Origin: Alphaproteobacteria bacterium
Lineage (GTDB): Bacteria > Pseudomonadota > Alphaproteobacteria > Rhodospirillales > Magnetospirillaceae
Direction: 5' to 3'
Length of the DNA: 9,594 nt
Assembly (NCBI GenBank): GCA_015232485.1
Contig: JADFZP010000089.1
Coordinates: 1 to 9,594, forward strand
The translations under genes and the position numbers were made by a program. Positions 1-7,344 of this stretch are shown piece by piece (the stretch's first letter is position 1; the number at the start of each line of letters is the position of its first letter). The notes under the pieces are model-generated. The model was not told where the DNA came from, did no database searches, and saw nothing but the letters and a program-made list of their open reading frames with translations.

Positions 1-404
1 GCGGCCGGCGGCGGCGAAGGGGGAGCCGCGGGCGGGGTGGCCGCCGCGACGGCCGTGGTTTCGGGCTCGTCCTTGAACAACGAGACGAGATGCTGATCGA
101 CCGTCTTCCCGGTCTGGTCCTCGACCGCCATGTTGGCCATGGCCGCCGCGAAGCCGATCGGCCCGCCGAACAGGGTGCCGCCGACCAGGGCGGGAACCGG
201 CTTGATCGTGTCGCCGGTCAGCTCGCGATAGATGGTGTTGACGACGGGGATGTGCTGAAGCGGATTGATGATGTCGATGAAATCCAGGAACGAGCCTTGC
301 TCGCCCGACGACGCCTCGACGCCGGAAAGACCGGCCGGGCCGTTCGCGGTCAGCGTCAGGCGTTCGGTCATTCCGGGTTGCTGGTCGACGGGGAGCACAG
401 ACAT
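1..404 (-). CDS. Hypothetical protein under a sigma-54 promoter (partial, C-terminus off the window)
   Basis: This leftward reading frame starts with ATG at 404 and is still open at base 1, so at least 134 residues are present and the C-terminus is missing. It begins MSVLPVDQQPGMTERLTL. A conserved-looking core, FLDFIDIINPLQHIPVVNTIY at about residues 39-59, is followed by a Gly/Ala-rich hydrophobic stretch (about residues 73-92, VGGTLFGGPIGFAAAMANMA) and then an acidic part and an Ala/Pro-rich tail. An AAGGA ribosome site (418-414) lies 9 nt before the ATG. No signal peptide is visible; the hydrophobic stretch could be a weak membrane or hairpin segment. I do not recognise a named family, although proteins with an 'INPLQHIPVV' core are familiar as hypotheticals in alphaproteobacteria. 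The sigma-54 promoter just upstream suggests regulated expression, for example flagellar, nitrogen-related or another activator-dependent programme. That is inference. The gene is very likely real; its function is unknown. Confidence 0.8.
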   Translation of the reverse strand, partial: MSVLPVDQQPGMTERLTLTANGPAGLSGVEASSGEQGSFLDFIDIINPLQHIPVVNTIYRELTGDTIKPVPALVGGTLFGGPIGFAAAMANMAVEDQTGKTVDQHLVSLFKDEPETTAVAAATPPAAPPSPPPA

Positions 405-437
405 GATGTTTCATCCTTGCCCTGGTCGCATACCATA

Positions 438-453
438 AGCAATGGACGTGCCA
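438..453 (-). promoter_or_regulatory. Sigma-54 (RpoN) promoter, -24/-12 type
   Basis: Read leftward, the sequence is TGGCACGTCCATTGCT, an exact match to the RpoN consensus TGGCACG-N4-TTGCW with the required GG/GC spacing. The flanking bases (GC before, TAT after) also fit the extended consensus. The expected start of transcription is near 427, leaving a leader of about 23 nt that contains the AAGGA site of the gene starting at 404. Position, strand and spacing all agree. Confidence 0.85.
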
Positions 454-508
454 GCACCGAAATCCCGGAAATCCGCCATTTGAGCGGGGTGCTCGGCAAG
501 AATGGGTG

Positions 509-521
509 GGCAGGAACTGCC
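509..521. promoter_or_regulatory. Possible activator (enhancer) site for the sigma-54 promoter
   Basis: GGCAG-GAA-CTGCC is a 5-bp perfect dyad with a 3-bp spacer, centred about 88 bp upstream of the predicted sigma-54 start. That is the usual distance for an enhancer-binding protein site. In its leftward reading it loosely resembles the CCGGCA..TTGCCG type of flagellar (FlbD) sites of alphaproteobacteria, but the match is incomplete. It could be chance in GC-rich DNA. Confidence 0.3.
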
Positions 522-554
522 GGCTTGGTCTTCGGCGCGCCACACGGATTATTC

Positions 555-650
555 AACACCAAGGACACCAAGCACACCAAGGGACCGGGAGGGCGACGGC
601 GTCGCGCGTCCCGGTTCCGTCACCTTGGTGTGCTTGGTGTCCTTGGTGTT
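555..650. repeat. Large inverted repeat built of 9-bp units (hairpin; probable terminator)
   Basis: The left arm 555-582 and right arm 623-650 are perfect 28-bp inverted copies. Each arm is three tandem 9-bp units (AACACCAAG, GACACCAAG, CACACCAAG) plus a G. The 40-bp spacer contains a second short stem (584-590 with 609-615). Read on the + strand the left arm translates as NTKDTKHTKG, a peptide seen in spurious ORFs of many unrelated bacteria, which marks this as a widespread intergenic repeat and not a gene. It begins 13 bp beyond the stop of the leftward lipoprotein gene and lies upstream of the sigma-54 promoter. It could therefore end transcription of the EI24-bactofilin-lipoprotein operon or stabilise its 3' end. 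Confidence 0.85.
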
Positions 651-663
651 TCCCAACCTTTTC

Positions 664-1062
664 TTACAGCCGGGTGCTGGCCTCGCGGCGTTCCAGCAGG
701 TCGCGCAGGCAGCGGCCCGCCGGGGCTTGGCCCGCGACGGGGCCGCGCACCTGAAGGAAGGCGACTCGGTTCACCCCGGACTCGTCGTACAGGAACAGGT
801 CCAGGATGCAGCCGACGCCGTAATATTGCCAGATCTCGGCGGTCGCGTCGCGGCGGGTGAAATTGGGCCGTCCGAGCGCCGCCTGAACCTCGGGCGAGGC
901 CAGGCCTTGCAGCCGTCTGGTTTCGCCGCCCAGCGAAACCCTGACCGCCAGCTCGCCCGAATCCTGGGCCGCCCCGGCGATGCGGGGCGGTTCCTCGGGC
1001 GTGCAGGCGGCTAGCGCCAGCCCGGCGGCCAAGGCGGCCGGGCGAAATGCGCGCAGGGTCAT
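664..1062 (-). CDS. Small lipoprotein, unknown function
   Basis: This 132-aa protein has a classic lipoprotein signal: a short basic N-terminus (MTLRAFRP), a hydrophobic Ala/Leu segment, and lipobox LAAC with Cys20 as the predicted lipidation site. Residue 21 is Thr, not Asp, which favours outer-membrane sorting. The mature part is about 112 residues. It contains 'LGRPNFTRRDATAEIWQYYGVGCILDLFLYDESG' (about residues 63-96), the pattern of small envelope proteins in which a 'LGxPxxxRxDxxxxxWQY' segment leads into beta strands. This recalls BamE/SmpA-like folds, but that assignment is only a suggestion. Two further Cys (residues 84 and 118) could form a disulfide. The ATG lies 1 bp after the bactofilin stop, and an AGGAG ribosome site inside the end of that gene supports coupled translation. 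The large hairpin follows the stop. Confidence 0.85.
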   Translation of the reverse strand: MTLRAFRPAALAAGLALAACTPEEPPRIAGAAQDSGELAVRVSLGGETRRLQGLASPEVQAALGRPNFTRRDATAEIWQYYGVGCILDLFLYDESGVNRVAFLQVRGPVAGQAPAGRCLRDLLERREASTRL

Positions 1063-1063
1063 G

Positions 1064-1666
1064 TCACTCCTGGCCGGGCTCGGGCAGACGGAACGACGTG
1101 GGTAGGGCCAGGGCGGCCGGCTCGGGCTGCAGCACCTCGATGGTGCCGGTGACCTCGCCGCCCGCCTCGATCACGATGCGGCCGTAACGCACGGTGCCTT
1201 GCACCTTGCCGGTCGAGCGGATGACCAGCTTCTTGCGGACCACCAGACCGCCCTCGAAGGCGCCGCCGATCTCGGCCTCGTCGACCTCGGCATTGCCCTT
1301 GAACAGGCCGCCATCGGCGATCTCGATCGAGCCGGCGTCGGTCAGATTGGCCTCGACCCGGCCCTCGACCACCAGCTTGTCGCAGGCGGTGATGGCGCCC
1401 GACAGCGAGATGTCGCGGCCGACCAGCAGCCGCTTGCCATCGGCGCCATCGGTGCCGGGGCGGCGGGCCGGGGTCGGCACGTCGAGCGTGCGGCGGGGGA
1501 TTTCGGTACGGGCCGGTGGAGGCGTGAGGGGTTTGGACGGCATGCGGGGACCTGCCATGGCTGAGTGTGACTGCGAAGGAGCGATGTCGATCGGATCCAG
1601 ATTGGGTTCCATCTCCGTCGAGGAGTTGTCGCCCGAAAGGCTGGCGGGTTTCTTGCGCCGGAACAT
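1064..1666 (-). CDS. Bactofilin family cytoskeletal protein
   Basis: This 200-aa protein belongs to the bactofilins, which polymerise without nucleotide into filaments beside the inner membrane and help place cell-wall or envelope machinery. It starts MFRRKKPASL, a basic leader typical of the family. A disordered Pro/Ser/Arg-rich region (about residues 15-78) precedes the core (about 79-180), which shows repeating short beta strands and Gly turns of the right-handed beta-helix: LLVGRDISLSGAI, LVVEGRVEANL, IEIADGGLFKGNAEV, AEIGGAFEGGLVV, LVIRSTGKVQGTV, IVIEAGGEVTGTI. A short tail follows. An in-frame ATG at 1711 would add 15 Arg-rich residues; I prefer 1666 because a strong AAGGGGAGGGG ribosome site precedes it at normal distance. 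The gene lies 66 bp after the EI24 gene and 1 bp before the lipoprotein gene, so all three probably share one transcript. Confidence 0.93.
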   Translation of the reverse strand: MFRRKKPASLSGDNSSTEMEPNLDPIDIAPSQSHSAMAGPRMPSKPLTPPPARTEIPRRTLDVPTPARRPGTDGADGKRLLVGRDISLSGAITACDKLVVEGRVEANLTDAGSIEIADGGLFKGNAEVDEAEIGGAFEGGLVVRKKLVIRSTGKVQGTVRYGRIVIEAGGEVTGTIEVLQPEPAALALPTSFRLPEPGQE

Positions 1667-1732
1667 CTGATTCGCCCCTCCCCTTGGCCGGCGCCTCCGG
1701 GAAGGACGCAACGGCCTGATTCACCAATAAGT

Positions 1733-2404
1733 TTATACCGCGCCGCCGGTTTTGCGCAACGCCTGGAACCGGTGGGTCGCAAAGGCCGTCGCGATGATCG
1801 GCACCATCAGATTGACCACCGGCACGGTCGACAGGACGGCGATCAAAATCCCCGCCAGCCAGACCGAAACCCCGTTGGCCAGCCGCAACGCGCGCGCCTG
1901 GGCGGGAGCCAAACGGCGCAGCGCCACCATCTCGAAGTACTCACGGCCGAGAAGATAGCCATTCAGCGCATAAAAAACGATTAAGTTGGCGCCGGGCACC
2001 AAATAGAGCGGCAGCGCCAGCAGGTTGAGAACCACCGTGATGGCCACGAATCGCGCCGCGGTCGGCAGCCCCTGCCACCAAGGCGTCGGCGGCGGCGGAC
2101 CCAGGTCGGGATAATGGCGGTCCTCGACCGCTTGCACGATCTCGTCCAGCAGCAGGCCGGCCACCAGCGTGACCACCACCGGGAACAGCAACAGGCTCAA
2201 TCCCAGCGCCGCAAGCCCGCCCAGCACGTCGGCCATCTTTTCCAGCCAGCCGCTCTCGAACAGCGTCGAACGCTCGAGCAGCCACCACCAGCCGGCCAGC
2301 AGGCCCGCGAAAACCACCACCGCGCCGGCCAAGGCGCGCCACAGCACGCCCCGGAAACGGGGGTCGGCAAGCTGCGCGATGGCCGTGAACAGGTCGGAGA
2401 GCAT
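1733..2404 (-). CDS. EI24 (CysZ-like/DUF540) domain integral membrane protein
   Basis: This 223-aa protein is largely membrane-embedded. Hydrophobic segments lie near residues 24-43, 61-86, 117-137, 138-153 (partly re-entrant) and 178-210. Segment order and the signatures 'VEDRHYPDLGPPP' (93-105) and 'NGYLLGREYFEMVALRR' (148-164) fit the EI24 family, whose best-known bacterial member, CysZ, carries sulfate into the cell. The alphaproteobacterial members form their own group and their substrate is not established, so a transport role is inferred from the family only. The ATG at 2404 has a poor ribosome site (CGGAA). The gene heads the leftward operon with bactofilin and lipoprotein and is divergent from the adenosine kinase gene. 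Confidence 0.88.
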   Translation of the reverse strand: MLSDLFTAIAQLADPRFRGVLWRALAGAVVVFAGLLAGWWWLLERSTLFESGWLEKMADVLGGLAALGLSLLLFPVVVTLVAGLLLDEIVQAVEDRHYPDLGPPPPTPWWQGLPTAARFVAITVVLNLLALPLYLVPGANLIVFYALNGYLLGREYFEMVALRRLAPAQARALRLANGVSVWLAGILIAVLSTVPVVNLMVPIIATAFATHRFQALRKTGGAV

Positions 2405-2429
2405 GGAGATTCCGGTCGGGACGGGCGCC

Positions 2430-2457
2430 GCTCTAGCACGAATTCGCGAAACCGCAA
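2430..2457 (-). promoter_or_regulatory. Possible sigma-70 promoter for the EI24-bactofilin-lipoprotein operon
   Basis: Leftward TTGCGG (2457-2452), a 16-bp spacer, and TAGAGC (2435-2430) are a modest match to -35/-10 boxes, 26 bp before the EI24 start codon. The -10 box is weak (3 of 6 consensus bases), so the site is tentative. Confidence 0.3.
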
Positions 2458-2479
2458 AGGGGCAGGCGCAAGGAACATG

Positions 2480-2507
2480 TTGTACCGGGAAAACACGTCG
2501 CTATACT
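2480..2507 (+). promoter_or_regulatory. Sigma-70 promoter of the adenosine kinase-typA operon
   Basis: TTGTAC (2480-2485), a 16-bp spacer and TATACT (2502-2507) form a good housekeeping promoter in an otherwise GC-rich region. Transcription should start near 2514, about 30 nt before the ATG at 2545, and the leader contains the AGGAG ribosome site (2534-2538). Confidence 0.7.
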
Positions 2508-2544
2508 GCGCCCCGCGCGAGCCCCCCCATCCCAGGAGCCTTTC

Positions 2545-3537
2545 ATGGCGGATACCGCCTACGACGTCGTTGGCATAGGCAATGCCATTGTCGACGTGAT
2601 CGCCCATGCCGAGGACGCCCTGCTGGCCGAGTTGGGCCTGTCGAAGGGCGTCATGACGCTGATCGATTCCGCCGAGGCCGACCGCGTCTATTCCAAGATG
2701 GGGCCGGGCATCGAGTGCTCGGGTGGATCGGCCGGCAACACCATGGCCGGCATCGCCGCGCTGGGCGGCCGGGGCGCCTATGTCGGCAAAGTCCGCGACG
2801 ACCAGTTGGGCGAGGTGTTCCGCCACGACATGCGCTCGATCGGCGTCGCCTTCGACACCAATGCGGCGTCGGACGGCCCCTCGACGGCGCGCTGTCTGGT
2901 GCTGGTCACCGCCGACGCGCAGCGCACCATGCAGACCTTCCTGGGCGCCTGCGTCGAACTTGGCCCCGAAGACATCGACACCGCGCTGATCGCCAGCGCC
3001 AAGGTGACCTATCTCGAAGGCTATCTGTGGGACCAGCGGCGCGCCAAACAGGCGTTCATCAAGGCCGCCGAGGCGGCCCACGCCGCCGGGCGCGAGGTGG
3101 CGCTGTCCTTGTCCGACCCGTTCTGCGTCGACCGCCACCGCGCCGATTTCCTGGATCTGGTCGCCGGCCATGTCGACATCCTGTTCGCCAACGAATCCGA
3201 GATCATGTCGCTGTACCAGACCGCCGCGTTCGACGAGGCGTTGATCGCGGTGCGCGGCCACTGCCGCGTCGCCGCGCTGACGCGGGGCGAGAAGGGCAGC
3301 GTCGTGGTGGCCGGCGACGATGTCGTCGTGGTCGGCGCCGAGCCCGTCGCGAAGGTGGTCGACACCACCGGGGCGGGCGACCTTTACGCCGCCGGCTTCC
3401 TGCGCGGCTTGACGGCGGGGCAAGACCTCGCCACCTGTGCCCGACTGGGCGGCCTGTGCGCCGCCGAGATCATTTCGCATTACGGCGCCCGGCCCGAGGC
3501 CCCGCTGGCCGATTTGGCCCGCGTGGCGCTGGTCTGA
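2545..3537 (+). CDS. Adenosine kinase (PfkB/ribokinase family)
   Basis: This 330-aa enzyme of the PfkB sugar/nucleoside kinase family probably phosphorylates adenosine to AMP with ATP in the cytoplasm (purine salvage). The N-terminal YDVVGIGNAIVDVIA (6-20) and GGSAGNT (60-66) form the substrate-binding signature of adenosine kinases. NESE (216-219) is the NxxE motif involved in Mg2+/phosphate handling. 'LTRGEKGS' (245-252) lines the nucleotide site. DTTGAGD (273-279) is PfkB signature 2, with catalytic Asp279 and the anion hole. The length is normal for the family. The start is fixed by AGGAG (2534-2538) 6 nt upstream. The alphaproteobacterial branch is usually annotated adenosine kinase, but some members may act on other nucleosides or sugars, so substrate is the uncertain part. 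typA follows 21 bp after the stop and is probably cotranscribed. Confidence 0.9.
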   Translation: MADTAYDVVGIGNAIVDVIAHAEDALLAELGLSKGVMTLIDSAEADRVYSKMGPGIECSGGSAGNTMAGIAALGGRGAYVGKVRDDQLGEVFRHDMRSIGVAFDTNAASDGPSTARCLVLVTADAQRTMQTFLGACVELGPEDIDTALIASAKVTYLEGYLWDQRRAKQAFIKAAEAAHAAGREVALSLSDPFCVDRHRADFLDLVAGHVDILFANESEIMSLYQTAAFDEALIAVRGHCRVAALTRGEKGSVVVAGDDVVVVGAEPVAKVVDTTGAGDLYAAGFLRGLTAGQDLATCARLGGLCAAEIISHYGARPEAPLADLARVALV

Positions 3538-3558
3538 CCCTCCGATAGAAGAGACCCC

Positions 3559-5376
<1,818 letters not shown>

Positions 5377-5380
5377 GGGT

Positions 5381-5414
5381 TCAGGTGGAGGCGCCGGGCG
5401 GCGCCTCCACCTGA
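5381..5414. terminator. Stem-loop terminator between convergent transcripts
   Basis: A perfect 15-bp stem (5381-5395 with 5400-5414, starting TCAGGTGGAGG) closes a GGGC tetraloop 4 bp after the typA stop. On the + strand it is followed by a moderately T-rich tail (TCTCATTCTGG). There is no long U-run, so it may act as a bidirectional barrier between typA and the leftward gene ending at 5429 more than as a canonical intrinsic terminator. Confidence 0.75.
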
Positions 5415-5428
5415 TCTCATTCTGGTCT

Positions 5429-6553
5429 TCAGGCCTTGGAGATGGCCACCACCTCGCCCACGGGGGTGCCTTTCGTGACCCTGAGGGTCACCGTGATCAT
5501 CTCGTCACCAGTGAACACGTCGAGAACATCTTCGTACAGGTCTTCCTGGAATTGGCACACATAGTCCGTTCCAGTGGAGTCCTCATGCAGGCGGAACGAC
5601 ATCTTGTCCTTGTCAAGTTCACGCGCCTCGCCGAGGACCGTCTTGATTTCCTCCTGAACAACCCGCGCAAACGCCAGGGCTTGGCGCACCTTCCTGGTGA
5701 CGTCGCGGTCTAAGATGAACGGCCGCTCCGCGGCACCGAATATCCGGCCGCCGATATAGACCTTCTCGATGAGACCATGCCGAGGCGGCACCAGCTTCTC
5801 CATGGCTTCCAGCAACTGAAGCCTCGGGGATGCGTCCGCGCCATCGCCTTTCACAGCCCAGGACAGGGCGCCGGCGAAATCCTGTGTCAGAGCCTGGAAC
5901 CGCTCCCGAACACCGCCCAGTTCAGGAAGCCCGTCCTGTTCGACTCGGGGTTCCCTGAAGGCGATCTCGAAGCTGCCAATGGCGACATGCTGGGCGGGAA
6001 GGTCGAAGAACCGCTTCCACGTCTTGCCTGGACGCCCGGCGGATGCGCCGCCGCTCGTCGCTTCCGATAGCTTCTTGAGGGCGGTGTAGGCGCCATCGAC
6101 CGCTCTCTTGATGGCGCTGGCTGGAACGTTGTCGCGTCCGAGGAACCGCCCCTCGACGCGCACCGAGAAAACCGGCTCGAGGGAAGGGTCGAGCATGACG
6201 CCGTGGGGCGGGAGCGCCTTCGAGGGGAGATCCTCCGGCGAGGTGATCCAGCAACGCTCGACCGCGCCATCCGGTTTCACATCGGCACACCACAGCCAGG
6301 GCTGGGCCAGGGCCTCTCGCACGGAGATATCGCCGCCGCGGAGCGACGCGATGACGCGCTCGTTGGTCGGCGTGATGACGAAGCGGGACGCTCCCCCGAC
6401 TTCGCCACACATATAGGCGAGATGCAGATGTCCGCCGTTCAAGAAGGTGAAGATCATCGGGCTGTCGAGCTCGTACAGAACGTCGACGGGCTCAAGACGT
6501 GCGAACACCTCCCGCCCAACCAACGTTCCCCCTGGCTCCCATCCAAACGACAT
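5429..6553 (-). CDS. Uncharacterised DUF6575-like protein, second gene of an accessory pair
   Basis: This 374-aa soluble protein has no signal peptide or membrane segment. The ATG at 6553 overlaps the stop of the upstream gene as TGATG, which decides the start: the same frame stays open to 6745, but that part lies inside the upstream gene. The first ~125 residues follow a pattern I associate with DUF6575 proteins: 'PVDVLYELDSPMIFTFLNGGHLHLAYMCGE' (22-51), 'RFVITPTNERVIASLRGGDISVREALAQPWLW' (57-88), then 'DLPSKALPPHGVMLDP' (108-123). A second part (about 130-255) is helical, with a Gly/Ser/Ala-rich linker near 166-176. The end (about 260-374) alternates strands and charged helices ('SFRLHEDSTGTDYVCQFQEDLYEDVLDVF', 319-347) and looks like a small beta-barrel. 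No catalytic motif stands out. The GC is lower than in flanking housekeeping genes, which suggests an acquired region. The DUF assignment is from memory of the pattern and is moderately secure; the function is unknown. Confidence 0.8.
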   Translation of the reverse strand: MSFGWEPGGTLVGREVFARLEPVDVLYELDSPMIFTFLNGGHLHLAYMCGEVGGASRFVITPTNERVIASLRGGDISVREALAQPWLWCADVKPDGAVERCWITSPEDLPSKALPPHGVMLDPSLEPVFSVRVEGRFLGRDNVPASAIKRAVDGAYTALKKLSEATSGGASAGRPGKTWKRFFDLPAQHVAIGSFEIAFREPRVEQDGLPELGGVRERFQALTQDFAGALSWAVKGDGADASPRLQLLEAMEKLVPPRHGLIEKVYIGGRIFGAAERPFILDRDVTRKVRQALAFARVVQEEIKTVLGEARELDKDKMSFRLHEDSTGTDYVCQFQEDLYEDVLDVFTGDEMITVTLRVTKGTPVGEVVAISKA

Positions 6554-6945
6554 CACGGTTTGCTCACTGCGGTAACGGTATTCTCTCGGATCACATCGGG
6601 AAACGGCCACCAATCGATATGAGCGGGTTGCTTGCTCGATGGGGTGTCCTTGACCCTGCCATGCCTGGGCGTAAGCGACGAGGTGGCGATAGACCAACCC
6701 TCTTTCCATGGGAAGAGGAGAAGGTGATGCACCGCCCCCTCCCATGTGCTCAGCATGGACACGGCCAGCCTATCACACATGGCGACGTTCAGAAATTTCC
6801 CAGCCTCGACCGCGTTCAGAAAATCATCCGTCGTTGGCGGTGAGTGCTCGACCGCGCGATAGTAGTCCGCATTGGGCTCAAGGCTATCCCTCGGAGGGCA
6901 GCCACAATCTGACCATTCGCGCGGGTAGGCGCCCGAACCGCTCAT
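6553..6945 (-). CDS. Uncharacterised small protein with HxDWWP motif, first gene of an accessory pair
   Basis: This 130-aa soluble protein begins MSGSGAYPREWSDC. The frame is open to an ATG at 7059, but that longer start lies inside a repeated operator-like region, whereas the ATG at 6945 has a strong AAGGAAG ribosome site at good distance. Visible features are 'TTDDFLNAVEAGKFL' (38-52), a small helix; 'DRLAVSML' (58-65); 'SSLTPRHGRVKDTPSSKQP' (89-107); and 'HIDWWPFPDVIRENTV' (109-124). The Cys residues at 14, 16 and 57 have no obvious metal-site spacing. The combination KxTPSxxxxxHxxWWP recurs, as I recall, in small hypothetical proteins encoded beside larger partners, but I cannot name a family. 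Its stop codon overlaps the start of the DUF6575-like gene, implying coupled translation and probably a common function. Its role is unknown. Confidence 0.75.
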   Translation of the reverse strand: MSGSGAYPREWSDCGCPPRDSLEPNADYYRAVEHSPPTTDDFLNAVEAGKFLNVAMCDRLAVSMLSTWEGAVHHLLLFPWKEGWSIATSSLTPRHGRVKDTPSSKQPAHIDWWPFPDVIRENTVTAVSKP

Positions 6946-6975
6946 CGCCGCATTCTTCCTTTGGTTGACCGATAG

Positions 6976-7004
6976 GCCATATCGACCATCCGAGACGGCG
7001 TCAA
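6976..7004 (-). promoter_or_regulatory. Possible promoter of the HxDWWP/DUF6575-like gene pair
   Basis: Leftward TTGACG (7004-6999), a 17-bp spacer and TATGGC (6981-6976) would start transcription near 6969, just upstream of the AAGGAAG ribosome site of the 6945 start. The -35 box is good and the -10 box weak. Confidence 0.35.
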
Positions 7005-7042
7005 CGTGAAAAGCGGCATCGGCGTTGCGCGACGCCGCGGAA

Positions 7043-7078
7043 ATGACCATGATATCCATTGATGGTCATGATGGTCAT
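7043..7078. promoter_or_regulatory. Repeated ATGGTCAT boxes, probable antitoxin operator
   Basis: ATGACCAT at 7043-7050 is the inverse of ATGGTCAT at 7062-7069 and 7071-7078; the last two sit in a perfect 9-bp tandem repeat (GATGGTCAT twice, 7061-7078). The cluster ends 12 bp before the antitoxin start. Phd/YefM antitoxins bind palindromic boxes in their own promoter, so autorepression is the likely use. Because the neighbouring pair is transcribed away from the same region, the boxes could affect it as well. Confidence 0.55.
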
Positions 7079-7089
7079 AGAGAGGCGAC

Positions 7090-7344
7090 ATGAGTATCCA
7101 CATCTCGATCGCGCAGGCCAAGGCCGGCTTCGCCGAGTTGGTTTCACGCGCCGAGGCGGGCGAGGAGGTGGTGATCACGCGCAACGGCCGTCCCGTGGCG
7201 CGTTTGGCCGCTTTGCCGGCGCGGCCGGTCGTCTATGGCGATCTGTCCGGATTGCGGATGGACGCGGACTTGAGATTACCCGAAGACGTCATCGCGGCCT
7301 TCGAGCCGGATCGAGGGCGACGTGAGACTGTACGACACGCCTAG
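7090..7344 (+). CDS. Type II antitoxin, Phd/YefM family (orphan; 3' end altered)
   Basis: This 84-aa protein has the Phd/YefM DNA-binding N-terminal domain: MSIHISIAQAKAGFAELVSRAEAGEEVVITRNGRPVARLAAL (1-42), with the usual 'EAKxxxxxLxxxVxxGExVxITRxGxPVAxL' layout. A toxin-binding tail ends 'LPEDVIAAFEPDRGRR'. It normally neutralises a Doc or VapC-type (PIN) toxin encoded immediately downstream and represses its own operon. Here no toxin gene follows: the TAG stop (7342-7344) belongs to the CTAG border of a palindromic element, so the last one or two residues, and perhaps the length of the tail, were set by that insertion. Ribosome site AGAGAGG (7079-7085) lies 4 nt before the ATG. Codons AGA and TTA, rare in the surrounding genes, fit an acquired module. 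The protein could still act as a repressor. Confidence 0.85.
   Translation: MSIHISIAQAKAGFAELVSRAEAGEEVVITRNGRPVARLAALPARPVVYGDLSGLRMDADLRLPEDVIAAFEPDRGRRETVRHA
7322..7340 (+). pseudogene. Possible remnant of the partner toxin gene (first six codons)
   Basis: Inside the end of the antitoxin gene, GTG at 7322 with a GAGGG ribosome site (7313-7317) 4 nt upstream reads V/M-R-L-Y-D-T, similar to the 'MRLxLDT' start of VapC PIN-domain toxins, where the Asp is catalytic. The arrangement (toxin start overlapping the antitoxin end) is normal for such modules. The reading then enters the 200-bp repeat element and encodes nothing toxin-like. Six codons are too few for proof. Confidence 0.35.

Noticed and set aside
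90..860. 256-codon plus-strand frame through the left part of the window
   Set aside because: It runs antisense to the partial gene and the lipoprotein gene and through the 9-bp-unit hairpin (NTKDTKHTKG).
1667..1711. Longer bactofilin start at 1711
   Set aside because: The extra residues are Arg-rich and overlap the strong ribosome site that serves the ATG at 1666.
2169..3548. 459-codon frame on the plus strand overlapping adenosine kinase
   Set aside because: Arg/Pro-rich out-of-frame shadow of the kinase gene, with no motif and no ribosome site.
6554..6745. Upstream extension of the DUF6575-like gene to an ATG at 6745 (64 extra residues)
   Set aside because: It overlaps the whole 3' half of the 130-aa gene in another frame; the TGATG junction at 6553 gives a family-like N-terminus.
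6946..7059. Upstream extension of the HxDWWP protein to an ATG at 7059
   Set aside because: It would start inside the ATGGTCAT boxes and has no ribosome site; the ATG at 6945 has AAGGAAG at proper distance.
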